Positions 1-7,660 of a DNA stretch of 64,000 nt are shown here, one piece after another. The stretch comes from Muribaculaceae bacterium (GTDB lineage Bacteria; Bacteroidota; Bacteroidia; Bacteroidales; Muribaculaceae). A program made the position numbers and the translations under genes. The notes under the pieces are model-generated. The model saw only the letters and a list, made by a program, of their open reading frames with translations, made no database searches and was not told the DNA's origin. The stretch spans positions 62,001 through 126,000 of the forward strand of contig VSPG01000001.1 of assembly GCA_009775265.1 (NCBI GenBank), given 5' to 3'. Every line of letters begins with the position of its first letter. Within the stretch, counting starts at the first letter, position 1.

Positions 1-811
1 CGTGTGCGGTGAAAGATTTGATGATTACTTCTGCCGAACCATGTAGCCCGGTAATAGAAGCGATTTCATTTAAAGATAAAATTTCACGGAACTCGGCTGG
101 CAAATCTATGCGATTGTGCGGTTGAATGCTCGATGAGGTCTCTACACGTACTGCATAATAATCTTCAAATTTAAAATTTATGCATGATAGATAGGAGAAA
201 AAGCGAACGAGAACACTGATTGTTCTGTCGAACTTATCAGGCTGTTCTTTGTCGCGGTTCTGCATGTTGATTTCTATCTGAATTGCAGGGATTCCGGTAT
301 TTTCAAAAGTGAATGATGAGATTGTGTTTGGATTACAAGCTTTGAATTGGCGGTCTATATCTATCTTTGTGAAGTCGCAAGATGAAATGCAATTAAACAA
401 TTCTGCAGCTAACATGCATCCTCCAAGATTACGTCCATCGCAGGTTCCTAGTTCGAAGTCAAAATCACGAGAAAGTGCAGCACCATGCAAATCTGCTACA
501 AATTTGATATTGTGATTTTTAATTGTTGATAATAAGAATTCTTTGTACGCTCCGCCTTTGTCGAAATTAGGGTCTGAACTATGGTCGTTATTGTATAACA
601 CATGGCATCCTGTGGCTTTATTGAGCATTATGCCTATTGCGAGTGTGTTGATTTCCGCTTTCTTGACATTATTGTCGCGCATGTGGTCTATGCAGTGTGG
701 CACGGAAACTAAAATCGGGATATTGCCTTGTATGTAGCCAGTATTGCTGGTGGTTTCATTTAGCAATGACTTTTCGGCAAAAACTATGTCGTTGGAAAAA
801 TAATTATACAT
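1..811 (-). CDS. N-formylglutamate amidohydrolase-like protein (C-terminus cut off by window edge)
   Basis: Minus-strand frame open from an ATG at 811 to the window edge (270 codons visible, no stop), so the C-terminus is missing. The N-terminal part resembles the N-formylglutamate amidohydrolase fold, a zinc-dependent amidase family: VSVPHC at residues 35-40, NDHSSD at 75-80 and ADLHG at 106-110, where the family has its metal-binding positions. The substrate cannot be deduced; the family includes HutG-type enzymes and uncharacterised relatives. The start lies three bases after the stop of the chromate transporter gene upstream, so it is probably the third gene of that operon. The coding sequence is clearly richer in A+T than the genes around it, which may indicate later acquisition. 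Family call moderate, function unproven. Confidence 0.6.
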   Translation of the reverse strand, partial: MYNYFSNDIVFAEKSLLNETTSNTGYIQGNIPILVSVPHCIDHMRDNNVKKAEINTLAIGIMLNKATGCHVLYNNDHSSDPNFDKGGAYKEFLLSTIKNHNIKFVADLHGAALSRDFDFELGTCDGRNLGGCMLAAELFNCISSCDFTKIDIDRQFKACNPNTISSFTFENTGIPAIQIEINMQNRDKEQPDKFDRTISVLVRFFSYLSCINFKFEDYYAVRVETSSSIQPHNRIDLPAEFREILSLNEIASITGLHGSAEVIIKSFTAH

Positions 812-814
812 AAA

Positions 815-1378
815 TCAGAATATTATCCATCCTATGAATCCCGAGGCGGCTATAATCCATATAGGATGGATTTTTGTGAAAAGGTTTGCGGCAAGAGCTG
901 CGCAAGCCAGTATTATGCTTTTGGCGATTTCGGGAGATTCGCTGCCGAAGTTGGCACGGTTCATGAGCAGAAGAGCGGCCGATGCGATTAACCCTACCAC
1001 AACAGGGCGAAGTCCGGCAAACATGCCGGCTATGAACTCACTGTCGCGGTGGCGGCGTATGTAATGGCTCGCATAGCGGACGAGCAGGAACGAAGGCAGC
1101 ACTACTACGACCGTGCATAGTATGGACCCGAGCACACCCCATAGGGGAGAGTCGAACCCGTTGTTCATCGGAGCCACGTAGCCTATGTATGTGGCGGAAT
1201 TTATGCCTATTGGACCTGGGGTCATTTGTGACACGGCCACAATGTCGGTAAATGCTTTTTCGCTTATCCAGCCGGGTGTCACTATTTCGTTCTCGATAAG
1301 CGCGAGCATGGCATATCCGCCTCCGAATCCGAAAAATCCTATTTTCAGATAGCTCCATATAAGTCGCAGATAAATCAT
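815..1378 (-). CDS. chrA: Chromate transporter (CHR) half-size subunit, second gene
   Basis: 187-residue integral membrane protein of the CHR family. It carries the family hallmarks FGFGGGYAM near residues 15-23, VAVSQMTPGPIGIN at about 48-61 and a second glycine-rich part LRPVVVGL. Full-length ChrA has two such halves; here each half is a separate gene, and the pair probably works as a heterodimer in the inner membrane, exporting chromate or a related oxyanion (substrate not provable here). The reading frame extends further upstream, but the start at 1378 is favoured: it sits right behind an AAAGGAGG ribosome site and forms an ATGA overlap with the stop of the preceding half gene. A good Shine-Dalgarno site is uncommon in this phylum and may reflect tight translational coupling. 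Confidence 0.88.
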   Translation of the reverse strand: MIYLRLIWSYLKIGFFGFGGGYAMLALIENEIVTPGWISEKAFTDIVAVSQMTPGPIGINSATYIGYVAPMNNGFDSPLWGVLGSILCTVVVVLPSFLLVRYASHYIRRHRDSEFIAGMFAGLRPVVVGLIASAALLLMNRANFGSESPEIAKSIILACAALAANLFTKIHPIWIIAASGFIGWIIF

Positions 1379-1962
1379 TGTCCAGCCTCCTTTCTCCGCT
1401 GCAATGTGCGGCGGCTGTGGCGTGTGACGAGCCATCCTGCTACGGCTCCCGAGACTATGAAAAGAATGGGGTTTGAAATCACCGGCAATTTAGACCATAT
1501 GGCCACGGCCACCAATACCGGAATCCACAATGTGCGCCACGTGATGCCGGAGGCCTTTGCCGAACTTATGACAGGGGCGACTATAAGCGCTACCACTACA
1601 GGACGTATGCCTTTGAATATTGCAGAAAGGGTGGGGCTTGACGTTATTGTTTCCGGGGTCAGGAATATCGCTATTGCAAGGATTATCAGAAACGACGGAA
1701 GTATGGTTCCGGCTGCAGCTGCGATGCTTCCGCGCATGCCGCGGAGCTTGTCGCCAACAACTACGGCCACGTTCACGGCGAGGATGCCTGGCAGTGATTG
1801 GGCCACGGCCAGCAGGTCGAGAAACTCGGTTCGTTCTATCCATTGGCGCTTTGTCACGATTTCGCGTTCGATAAGGCTTATCATAGCCCATCCGCCCCCG
1901 AAAGTGAATGCGCCTATTTTGAAAAACGAGCTGAAAAGCTTTAATGAAATTCTGTTGTCCAT
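1375..1962 (-). CDS. chrA: Chromate transporter (CHR) half-size subunit, first gene
   Basis: 195-residue membrane protein, paralogue of the next gene downstream. The CHR motifs are present: FTFGGGWAM at about residues 18-26, LLAVAQSLPGILAVN at about 49-63 and IRPVVVALIVAPV at about 117-129. It ends in a basic tail. It is the first gene of the operon, overlapping the second half by ATGA. The start lies 12-25 bases downstream of a TAATTTTG promoter element. Proposed role: inner-membrane oxyanion (chromate-type) transport together with the second half; real substrate unknown. Confidence 0.88.
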   Translation of the reverse strand: MDNRISLKLFSSFFKIGAFTFGGGWAMISLIEREIVTKRQWIERTEFLDLLAVAQSLPGILAVNVAVVVGDKLRGMRGSIAAAAGTILPSFLIILAIAIFLTPETITSSPTLSAIFKGIRPVVVALIVAPVISSAKASGITWRTLWIPVLVAVAIWSKLPVISNPILFIVSGAVAGWLVTRHSRRTLQRRKEAGQ

Positions 1963-1979
1963 TATAGTTATTTGGGGTG

Positions 1980-1987
1980 CAAAATTA
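1980..1987 (-). promoter_or_regulatory. -7 element of chromate operon promoter
   Basis: On the minus strand reads TAATTTTG, an exact match to the Bacteroidota -7 consensus TAnnTTTG, about 18 bases upstream of the first chrA start. No convincing -33 TTTG at the usual distance, so this is inferred from the -7 element and position only. It is divergent from the MFS gene promoter in the same intergenic region. Confidence 0.5.
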
Positions 1988-2018
1988 CTATTTTTCTATT
2001 AAAAACATTAATACTCAC

Positions 2019-2048
2019 TTGCTGTTAGTCATAAAATTGCTAAATTTG
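2019..2048 (+). promoter_or_regulatory. Promoter of the SLC45-like MFS gene
   Basis: TTG at 2019-2021, a 19-base spacer, then TAAATTTG at 2041-2048, matching the Bacteroidota -33/-7 pattern. The predicted transcript start is near 2055, giving a leader of about 36 bases before the ATG at 2091. This supports that start over the longer reading frame beginning at 1977. Confidence 0.65.
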
Positions 2049-2090
2049 CAAAAAATTATATCATACTTCTTAATCTTACTTTTATACCTG

Positions 2091-3893
2091 ATGAAAACCC
2101 AAAAAGATTTAGGTTTTTGGAAACTGTGGAATCTGAGTTTCGGCTTTTTCGGCGTGCAGATAGCGTATGCTCTGCAGAGTTCGCAGGTGAGCCGCATATT
2201 CAGCACCATAGGAGCAGACCCGCATGACCTTAGTTATTTCTGGATTCTCCCCCCATTGATGGGGCTTATAGTGCAACCGCTCGTAGGCGCCGCCAGCGAC
2301 CGCACATGGAACCGTCTCGGCCGCCGTCTTCCTTACCTCCTTGCAGGCGCATTGGTTGCAATAATCGTGATGTGCTTCCTTCCCAATGCCGGTTCTTTGG
2401 GGCTTGGTGTTTCGCAGGCTATTATTTTCGGTCTTGTCATGCTGATGTTCCTGGACACCAGCATCAACATGGCTATGCAGCCATTCAAGATGCTTGTTGG
2501 CGACATGGTGAACGAGCGTCAGAAAGGTTTGGCCTATAGCATACAGAGTTTCTTGTGCAACGCCGGATCGGTCGTGGGCTACATAGCGCCCATCGTGCTC
2601 GCCGTTTTTCTTAGCAACACTGCCCCGGCAGGAGAAGTGCCGGCCACTGTCACAGGCGCATTCTATATCGGAGCGGCAATTTTGTTGCTTTGTGTGGTTT
2701 ATACTTTCGCAAAAGTAAAAGAAATGCCTCCTGCGGAGTATGCCGAATTTCATGGCATAGAAGTCAGCACGGAAAAGGGAAGGAAAAAGAGCGAAAGCAT
2801 GCTTGGGTTGCTTGTGCATGCTCCGAAGGTGTTCTGGACTGTAGGTCTTGTGCAATTTTTCTGTTGGGCTGCGTTTCTTTACATGTGGACCTATTCCACC
2901 GATGCCATAGCGAGCCATGCTTATGGGGCACCCGCATGCCAGCGTGTCACCGGGCTTACGGTCGACGGTGTGCGATACGACGATAAATATGTGTTTGACG
3001 GCGAACAGCCTGTGATAAAAGACGGTGCTCTTGTCATGGCCGGAATCGATGTCGACGGCAAGTTTGTCTCTCCTTCGGTTGTGGTTGTCAACGGCGACAC
3101 TATAATAGCCGGAGGAGTTCCCGTAGTGACCGACGGCATAGAAAAAGTGTCGGCCCACAAAGGCTTCTTTGCTGCCTGTGGCGACGTCATTTGCGTGGAT
3201 GGTGCGATGGTGGCTGTGGACAGTTGCGCTTCCACGGTGTCGGCTCTCTCTCTTGTGGAGCCGGGCGCAGTGCTGACTCTCGCGCATATCGCGACCAAGG
3301 ACAATGCGTCAGGCCGATATGTGCTTGACCAGACATCGGATATTCCGGCGATTACATCGCCCGGGGATGTGGACGTAAATTATGTCACGGTGCTTAATGC
3401 CGCCAGCAAGCAGTATCAGGATGCAGGCGATTGGAATGGTGTTCTGCTTGCCATACAGGCTATTGCCGCAGTGGTGTGGGCAGCGGTCCTTGCGACTTTC
3501 CGCAGGCGTAAGCTCGGCTATTCTCTTAGCCTGCTCATTGGAGCTCTCGGTTTTATTTCCGTGTACTTCATTCATTCGCCGGCTCTGCTCGGTGTCAGCT
3601 ACGCACTCATGGGTTGCGCATGGGCTGCAATGCTGGCCATGCCGTTCACCATTCTGACAAATGCACTTAGCGGCAACCATATAGGAACCTACCTTGGGCT
3701 GTTCAACTGCACAATTTGTATCCCGCAGATAATAGCTGCACTTTGCGGCGGCATTGTCCTCGGCTTGTTCCCGGCGGGTGGCAACGGGGCTCCGCAGACG
3801 GTGTGGATGCTTGTCGTCAGCGGAATATTGCTTTTGGCTGGAGCGTTGGCCGTGTGGAACATCCGCGAGACCTTCGGTTCTCAAAAATCATAG
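2091..3893 (+). CDS. MFS sugar transporter, SLC45/sucrose-type, with large extracytoplasmic insert
   Basis: 600-residue polytopic membrane protein. The N-terminal half has the SLC45-like signatures FWKLWNLSFGFFGVQ, an inner loop DRTWNRLGRRLPYLL (the MFS motif A region) and several helices. A normal C-terminal bundle resumes around residue 445 (GVLLAIQAIAAVVWAA) and ends near VWNIRET. Relatives carry disaccharides or related glycosides, probably with protons; substrate not deducible. Between the halves, at about residues 275-445, sits a long soluble, beta-rich stretch with four cysteines and repeated VDG/VNG-like strands, larger than I expect for this family. It should face the periplasm. The start at 2091 is chosen because it follows a good promoter. 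The next gene, PPi-phosphofructokinase, has its own promoter. Confidence 0.8.
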   Translation: MKTQKDLGFWKLWNLSFGFFGVQIAYALQSSQVSRIFSTIGADPHDLSYFWILPPLMGLIVQPLVGAASDRTWNRLGRRLPYLLAGALVAIIVMCFLPNAGSLGLGVSQAIIFGLVMLMFLDTSINMAMQPFKMLVGDMVNERQKGLAYSIQSFLCNAGSVVGYIAPIVLAVFLSNTAPAGEVPATVTGAFYIGAAILLLCVVYTFAKVKEMPPAEYAEFHGIEVSTEKGRKKSESMLGLLVHAPKVFWTVGLVQFFCWAAFLYMWTYSTDAIASHAYGAPACQRVTGLTVDGVRYDDKYVFDGEQPVIKDGALVMAGIDVDGKFVSPSVVVVNGDTIIAGGVPVVTDGIEKVSAHKGFFAACGDVICVDGAMVAVDSCASTVSALSLVEPGAVLTLAHIATKDNASGRYVLDQTSDIPAITSPGDVDVNYVTVLNAASKQYQDAGDWNGVLLAIQAIAAVVWAAVLATFRRRKLGYSLSLLIGALGFISVYFIHSPALLGVSYALMGCAWAAMLAMPFTILTNALSGNHIGTYLGLFNCTICIPQIIAALCGGIVLGLFPAGGNGAPQTVWMLVVSGILLLAGALAVWNIRETFGSQKS

Positions 3894-3912
3894 CGTCGTA
3901 TCGGACGATTTT

Positions 3913-3955
3913 GCGGCGGCAGGGGGCAGATGCTTTCTGCCGCTGCTGCTTTTGT
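3913..3955 (+). terminator. Hairpin terminator after MFS gene
   Basis: GCGGCGGCAG at 3913-3922 pairs with CTGCCGCTGC at 3937-3946 (nine of ten pairs, 14-base loop), followed by a short T-rich stretch. Located 20 bases after the transporter stop and before the next promoter. Confidence 0.55.
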
Positions 3956-4008
3956 CGCTATTTTTGGAATTTTATTCTTATATGCATGCAATTTGGCATG
4001 GCAATAAC

Positions 4009-4039
4009 TTGAAAATTTTGAAAAAAATTGCGTACTTTG
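4009..4039 (+). promoter_or_regulatory. Promoter of PPi-phosphofructokinase gene
   Basis: TTG at 4009-4011, a 21-base spacer and TACTTTG at 4033-4039. The -7 box is one T short of the TAnnTTTG consensus. Predicted leader is about 45 bases before the ATG at 4090. A longer open frame starting at 3754 runs through this promoter and the preceding terminator and is therefore not used as the start. Confidence 0.5.
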
Positions 4040-4089
4040 CACCCAAATTGCGAATCATTAATTATCACAACTATAAATACAACCGACTC

Positions 4090-5736
4090 ATGAAAAAGAG
4101 TGCACTCCAAAAGGCGCGTGCTTCCTATCAGCCCAAATTGCCCATTGTGCTGACGGGTGCCGTGAAGGCCGTAGAAGGCAAACCCACCGAATCTGTTGCC
4201 GACCAGGAAGAAATCAAAGCCCTGTTTCCGCACACATACGGCCTGCCTGAACTGAAATTTGAAAAAAATCCTAATCCCGGACCCTCCAAGCCCGTCAATG
4301 TAGGTGTGATTTTATCCGGCGGACAGGCTCCCGGCGGACATAACGTCATTTCAGGCCTTTTTGACGGCATCAAGAAAATACATCGCGACAGTCACCTCTA
4401 TGGTTTCCTCATGGGCCCCGGCGGTTTCGTAGACCATAAATACATAGAACTTACCGCTCCCATCATCAACGAGTACCGCAACACGGGCGGCTTCGACATC
4501 ATCGGCTCCGGACGCACAAAGCTCGAAACCGTGGAGCAGTTCAACTCGGGTCTTGAAATTCTCAAAGAACTCGGCATCACTGCCCTCGTAATCATCGGCG
4601 GCGATGACTCCAACACCAATGCTGCCGTTCTCGCCGAGTACTACAAGAGCATCAATGCGGGTGTGCAGGTAATCGGCTGCCCCAAGACCATCGACGGCGA
4701 CCTTAAGAATGAATGGATTGAAACCTCTTTCGGCTTCGATACTGCCACGAAGGTATACTCCGAAGTTATCGGCAACATCCAGCGTGACTGCAACTCCGCC
4801 AAAAAATACTACCACTTTATTAAACTCATGGGTCGTTCCGCAAGCCATATCGCACTCGAGTGCGCGCTTCAGACCCAGCCCAACATATGCATAATCTCCG
4901 AGGAGGTGGAAGCAAAGAACATGACGCTTCAGGATGTGGTGAACGGTATCGCCGATGTGGTAGTGGCACGTGCAGCCGACGGTAAGAACTTCGGAACCGT
5001 GCTTATTCCTGAAGGCCTTATCGAGTTCATACCTGCCATCAAGAAGCTTATCGCCGAACTCAACGACATGCTTGCCGACGATACCGCCGTGGCAACCATG
5101 GAGCGCAAGGACGTGCGCGCATATGTAATCGGCAAACTCAGCGCCGACAATGCCGCTGTGTATGCTTCGCTACCCGAGGATGTGGCTCTGCAGCTCTCGC
5201 TCGACCGCGACCCCCACGGCAATGTCCAGGTTTCGCTCATCGAAACCGAGAAACTGCTCAGCGACATGGTGGCTGTGCGTCTTGACGAACTTCACAAGGA
5301 AGGTCGCTACAACGGCAAATTTGCGTCGCAGCACCATTTCTTCGGCTACGAAGGACGCTGCGCCGATCCCTCCAACTTCGACGCTGACTACTGCTATGCG
5401 CTCGGTTTCAATGCGGCATGCCTTGTCAAGGCCGGAGTTACAGGCTACATGTCGAGCGTAAGCAACCTCACCAAGCCCAGCGTGCAGTGGAATGCCGGCG
5501 GCATTCCTGTCACCATGATGCTCAATATGGAACGTCGTCATGGAGAAATGAAGCCTGTGATACAGAAAGCCCTTGTGCGTCTCGATGGTGCGCCCTTCCT
5601 CAAATTCGCTTCTCAGCGCGAACAGTGGGCCGCCAACACATGCTACATCTATCCCGGCCCCATCCAGTATTTCGGCCCGGCAGAGGTGTGCGACCAGCCG
5701 TCTATGACACTACTTGCCGAACATCAGGGCAAGTAA
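4090..5736 (+). CDS. pfp: Diphosphate-fructose-6-phosphate 1-phosphotransferase
   Basis: 548-residue phosphofructokinase of the long pyrophosphate-using clade. It phosphorylates fructose 6-phosphate to fructose 1,6-bisphosphate with PPi, reversibly, in the cytoplasmic glycolytic/gluconeogenic route. Visible motifs: GVILSGGQAPGGHN at about residue 73 (phosphate loop), IIGGDDSNTNAA at about 172, where GGDDS replaces the GGDGS of ATP enzymes, and PKTIDGDLKN at about 198, whose lysine marks PPi specificity. Length and motifs fit the family. The start at 4090 is the first ATG after the predicted promoter. Single-gene unit closed by a strong hairpin. Confidence 0.95.
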   Translation: MKKSALQKARASYQPKLPIVLTGAVKAVEGKPTESVADQEEIKALFPHTYGLPELKFEKNPNPGPSKPVNVGVILSGGQAPGGHNVISGLFDGIKKIHRDSHLYGFLMGPGGFVDHKYIELTAPIINEYRNTGGFDIIGSGRTKLETVEQFNSGLEILKELGITALVIIGGDDSNTNAAVLAEYYKSINAGVQVIGCPKTIDGDLKNEWIETSFGFDTATKVYSEVIGNIQRDCNSAKKYYHFIKLMGRSASHIALECALQTQPNICIISEEVEAKNMTLQDVVNGIADVVVARAADGKNFGTVLIPEGLIEFIPAIKKLIAELNDMLADDTAVATMERKDVRAYVIGKLSADNAAVYASLPEDVALQLSLDRDPHGNVQVSLIETEKLLSDMVAVRLDELHKEGRYNGKFASQHHFFGYEGRCADPSNFDADYCYALGFNAACLVKAGVTGYMSSVSNLTKPSVQWNAGGIPVTMMLNMERRHGEMKPVIQKALVRLDGAPFLKFASQREQWAANTCYIYPGPIQYFGPAEVCDQPSMTLLAEHQGK

Positions 5737-5752
5737 CTGCAATAAAAAAAAG

Positions 5753-5785
5753 CCTCCGGCGGGATGTCTATGTTGCCGCCGGAGG
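5753..5785 (+). terminator. Hairpin terminator after pfp
   Basis: Ten-base arms CCTCCGGCGG (5753-5762) and CCGCCGGAGG (5776-5785) with a 13-base loop, 16 bases after the pfp stop. Preceded by an A-run, followed by TTATT. Confidence 0.75.
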
Positions 5786-5811
5786 TTATTAAGACCCGAA
5801 CCGCAGCTTGC

Positions 5812-5856
5812 AAGCCTGCCCGGGGGAGCGATAATGCTCTTGGCAGGCTTTTTTTG
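5812..5856 (+). terminator. Second hairpin terminator with T-run
   Basis: AAGCCTGCC (5812-5820) pairs with GGCAGGCTT (5842-5850); a smaller stem GAGC/GCTC is nested inside. A run of seven Ts (5849-5855) follows, giving a classical intrinsic terminator in tandem with the one just upstream. It insulates pfp from the lipid kinase gene. Confidence 0.75.
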
Positions 5857-5887
5857 TGCACATATGTGATGTGTTCCGAAAAATCTC

Positions 5888-5895
5888 TATCTTTG
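5888..5895 (+). promoter_or_regulatory. -7 element directly before lipid kinase start
   Basis: TATCTTTG, an exact TAnnTTTG match, ending seven bases before the ATG at 5902 and 16 before the ATG at 5911. Transcription would begin at or next to the first ATG, so the mRNA may be leaderless or have a leader under ten bases. The -33 element is weak. Confidence 0.5.
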
Positions 5896-5901
5896 CAACG
5901 T

Positions 5902-6882
5902 ATGAACGTTATGGGAAACAGACTGCTTCTTATCATAAATCCTGTTTCTGGCACCACGTCCAAAAAAGGAGTGGCAGAGCATATTGAACGGCGTCTTTGC
6001 GCCGCTGGTTTCGATGTTTGCACCGAATACACCACATGCGCGGGAGACGCCACGCGCCTTGCCCGCAAGGGAGTGGAAAACGGAGTTTTCGGAGTGCTCG
6101 CATGCGGAGGCGACGGCACTGTGAATGAAACGGCCCGTGCGCTCTGCAACACCCCTGTGGCTCTCGGCATAGTGCCTACGGGCTCCGGCAACGGTCTTGC
6201 GCGCCATATATCCATTCCTGTGGATGTAGACGGTTCTCTGGATGTTATTGAGGCAAACCATGTGCAGTCGTGCGACTACGGCACCGTGTGCGAACGTCCG
6301 TTTTTCTGCACCTTCGGAGTGGGTTTCGATGCGGCGGTGAGCGACCATTTTGCCCGTCAGCACCGACGTGGGCTGCTCACATATCTGCAAAGCGCCGCCC
6401 ACGAATTCATGCATTATGAATCGGAACGCTATCATCTTGAAATTGACGGAAGGGAGTTTACCCGTGATGCGTTCCTTGTGGTGTGCTGCAACGCTTCGCA
6501 GTATGGCAACAATGCGTTTATAGCCCCGGATGCGTCCATTCGCGACGGCCTGCTTGACATCACGGTGGTGCGCGCCGGCAACAGGCTTCAGAAAGCCGTG
6601 CTCGGTTTCGACATGATGGCCGGCTTTATAGGAAAGAACACTCTTGTGGAGACAGTGCGCGCGAGGCGGGCGGTGATTACCCGGGAAAACGAAGGGCCGG
6701 CGCATATCGACGGCGAACCCATCGTTTTGGGACGCCGGCTCCCAGTGGAATGCCATGCAGGCTCACTGCGCATTTTCACAAATCCTAACAAAGGCAGTTT
6801 CACTCCGCTTATCACCCCCATGCGTATGATGCTTAACGACCAGGCGCTGGCATTCCGCCGCCTGTTCTATGGTAAAATTTGA
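5902..6882 (+). CDS. Diacylglycerol kinase-family lipid kinase (YegS/LCB5 type)
   Basis: 326 residues from the ATG at 5902 (323 from a second ATG at 5911). The catalytic DAGK domain shows NPVSGTTSKKG near residue 14, the nucleotide loop CGGDGTVNET at about 67 and PTGSGNGLARH at about 95, all conserved in this family. The C-terminal half has the beta-sandwich typical of YegS/BmrU proteins. It should phosphorylate a lipid hydroxyl (diacylglycerol, a ceramide-like lipid or undecaprenol) at the inner membrane. Bacteroidota make sphingolipids, so a sphingoid substrate is possible but not shown. The start depends on the promoter (see the -7 element); both ATGs are plausible. 57 bases separate it from porT, so read-through into the secretion operon is possible. 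Confidence 0.85.
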   Translation: MNVMGNRLLLIINPVSGTTSKKGVAEHIERRLCAAGFDVCTEYTTCAGDATRLARKGVENGVFGVLACGGDGTVNETARALCNTPVALGIVPTGSGNGLARHISIPVDVDGSLDVIEANHVQSCDYGTVCERPFFCTFGVGFDAAVSDHFARQHRRGLLTYLQSAAHEFMHYESERYHLEIDGREFTRDAFLVVCCNASQYGNNAFIAPDASIRDGLLDITVVRAGNRLQKAVLGFDMMAGFIGKNTLVETVRARRAVITRENEGPAHIDGEPIVLGRRLPVECHAGSLRIFTNPNKGSFTPLITPMRMMLNDQALAFRRLFYGKI

Positions 6883-6939
6883 TTTGGCACAATAAAAGGC
6901 GATATATGGCGTTTTAAAGAAAGTTTTTACGAACTTTTG

Positions 6940-7656
6940 ATGAAGCCGATACGTCTGATAATAATCTTGCTTATGATGGCAAGCGGTGTTGCAGTTTCCG
7001 CACGCGATTTCAACGACAAGTTGATGAATCGTCCGTATGCCGATTCTCGCCGCTTTCACCTCGGCTTTTCCATAGGCATGCACACTGAGGACCTGATGCT
7101 TACACATAATGGCTATGTGACTGAAAACGGCGAGCAGTGGCGTGTAGAGCAGCCGGGCTATCAGCCTGGATTCTGTGTTAACGGCCTGGTGGCCATGAGG
7201 CTCAACGATTATTTCTCGCTGCGTTTCTCGCCCGGAATGTATTTCGGCACTCGTGATTTGCGTTTCAAAGAAGTGAATAGTGGCGAAACTGAGCGCCAAA
7301 GTGTGAAAAGCACGTTTGTGGTGCTGCCGGTGGACGTGAAAGCGGCAGCTTTGCGCTACCGTAACACACGCCCTTATGCCGTGGCAGGCGTGATGCCGGC
7401 TTTTGACGTATCGAAAAGACGGCGCGACTATATTTCGCTCAACAATACTGATTTCTACCTGAGTGTAGGCTTCGGCTGTGATTTTTATCTTCCTTATTTC
7501 AAATTTATTCCGGAAGTCAAATTCTGCTTCGGGATGTCTGATGTTCTCCGTCACGACCGTCCCGACCTTGAGGATGACCCTGCATCGCTGCGTTTCACCC
7601 AGTCTTTGAAAAAGGCGACTTCCAAAATGATAGTCCTTACATTCTATTTTGAATAA
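6940..7656 (+). CDS. porT: Type IX secretion outer membrane protein PorT
   Basis: 238-residue protein with an N-terminal signal peptide (cleavage probably after VSA near residue 21) and an eight-strand-like beta-barrel pattern. The segment FHLGFSIGMHTEDLMLTHNG resembles the conserved N-terminal strand of PorT/SprT, and length fits that family (about 240). PorT is required for type IX secretion in Porphyromonas, probably in the outer membrane. The context, directly upstream of porP and gldKLMN in the same direction, strongly supports this. A frame starting three bases earlier with TTG exists, but the ATG at 6940 is the natural start. No clear promoter immediately upstream. Confidence 0.8.
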   Translation: MKPIRLIIILLMMASGVAVSARDFNDKLMNRPYADSRRFHLGFSIGMHTEDLMLTHNGYVTENGEQWRVEQPGYQPGFCVNGLVAMRLNDYFSLRFSPGMYFGTRDLRFKEVNSGETERQSVKSTFVVLPVDVKAAALRYRNTRPYAVAGVMPAFDVSKRRRDYISLNNTDFYLSVGFGCDFYLPYFKFIPEVKFCFGMSDVLRHDRPDLEDDPASLRFTQSLKKATSKMIVLTFYFE

Positions 7657-7660
7657 GCCA

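Noticed and set aside
2109..3287. 392-codon open frame opposite the MFS transporter
   Set aside because: Antisense shadow; the plus-strand frame has the transporter motifs and a promoter.
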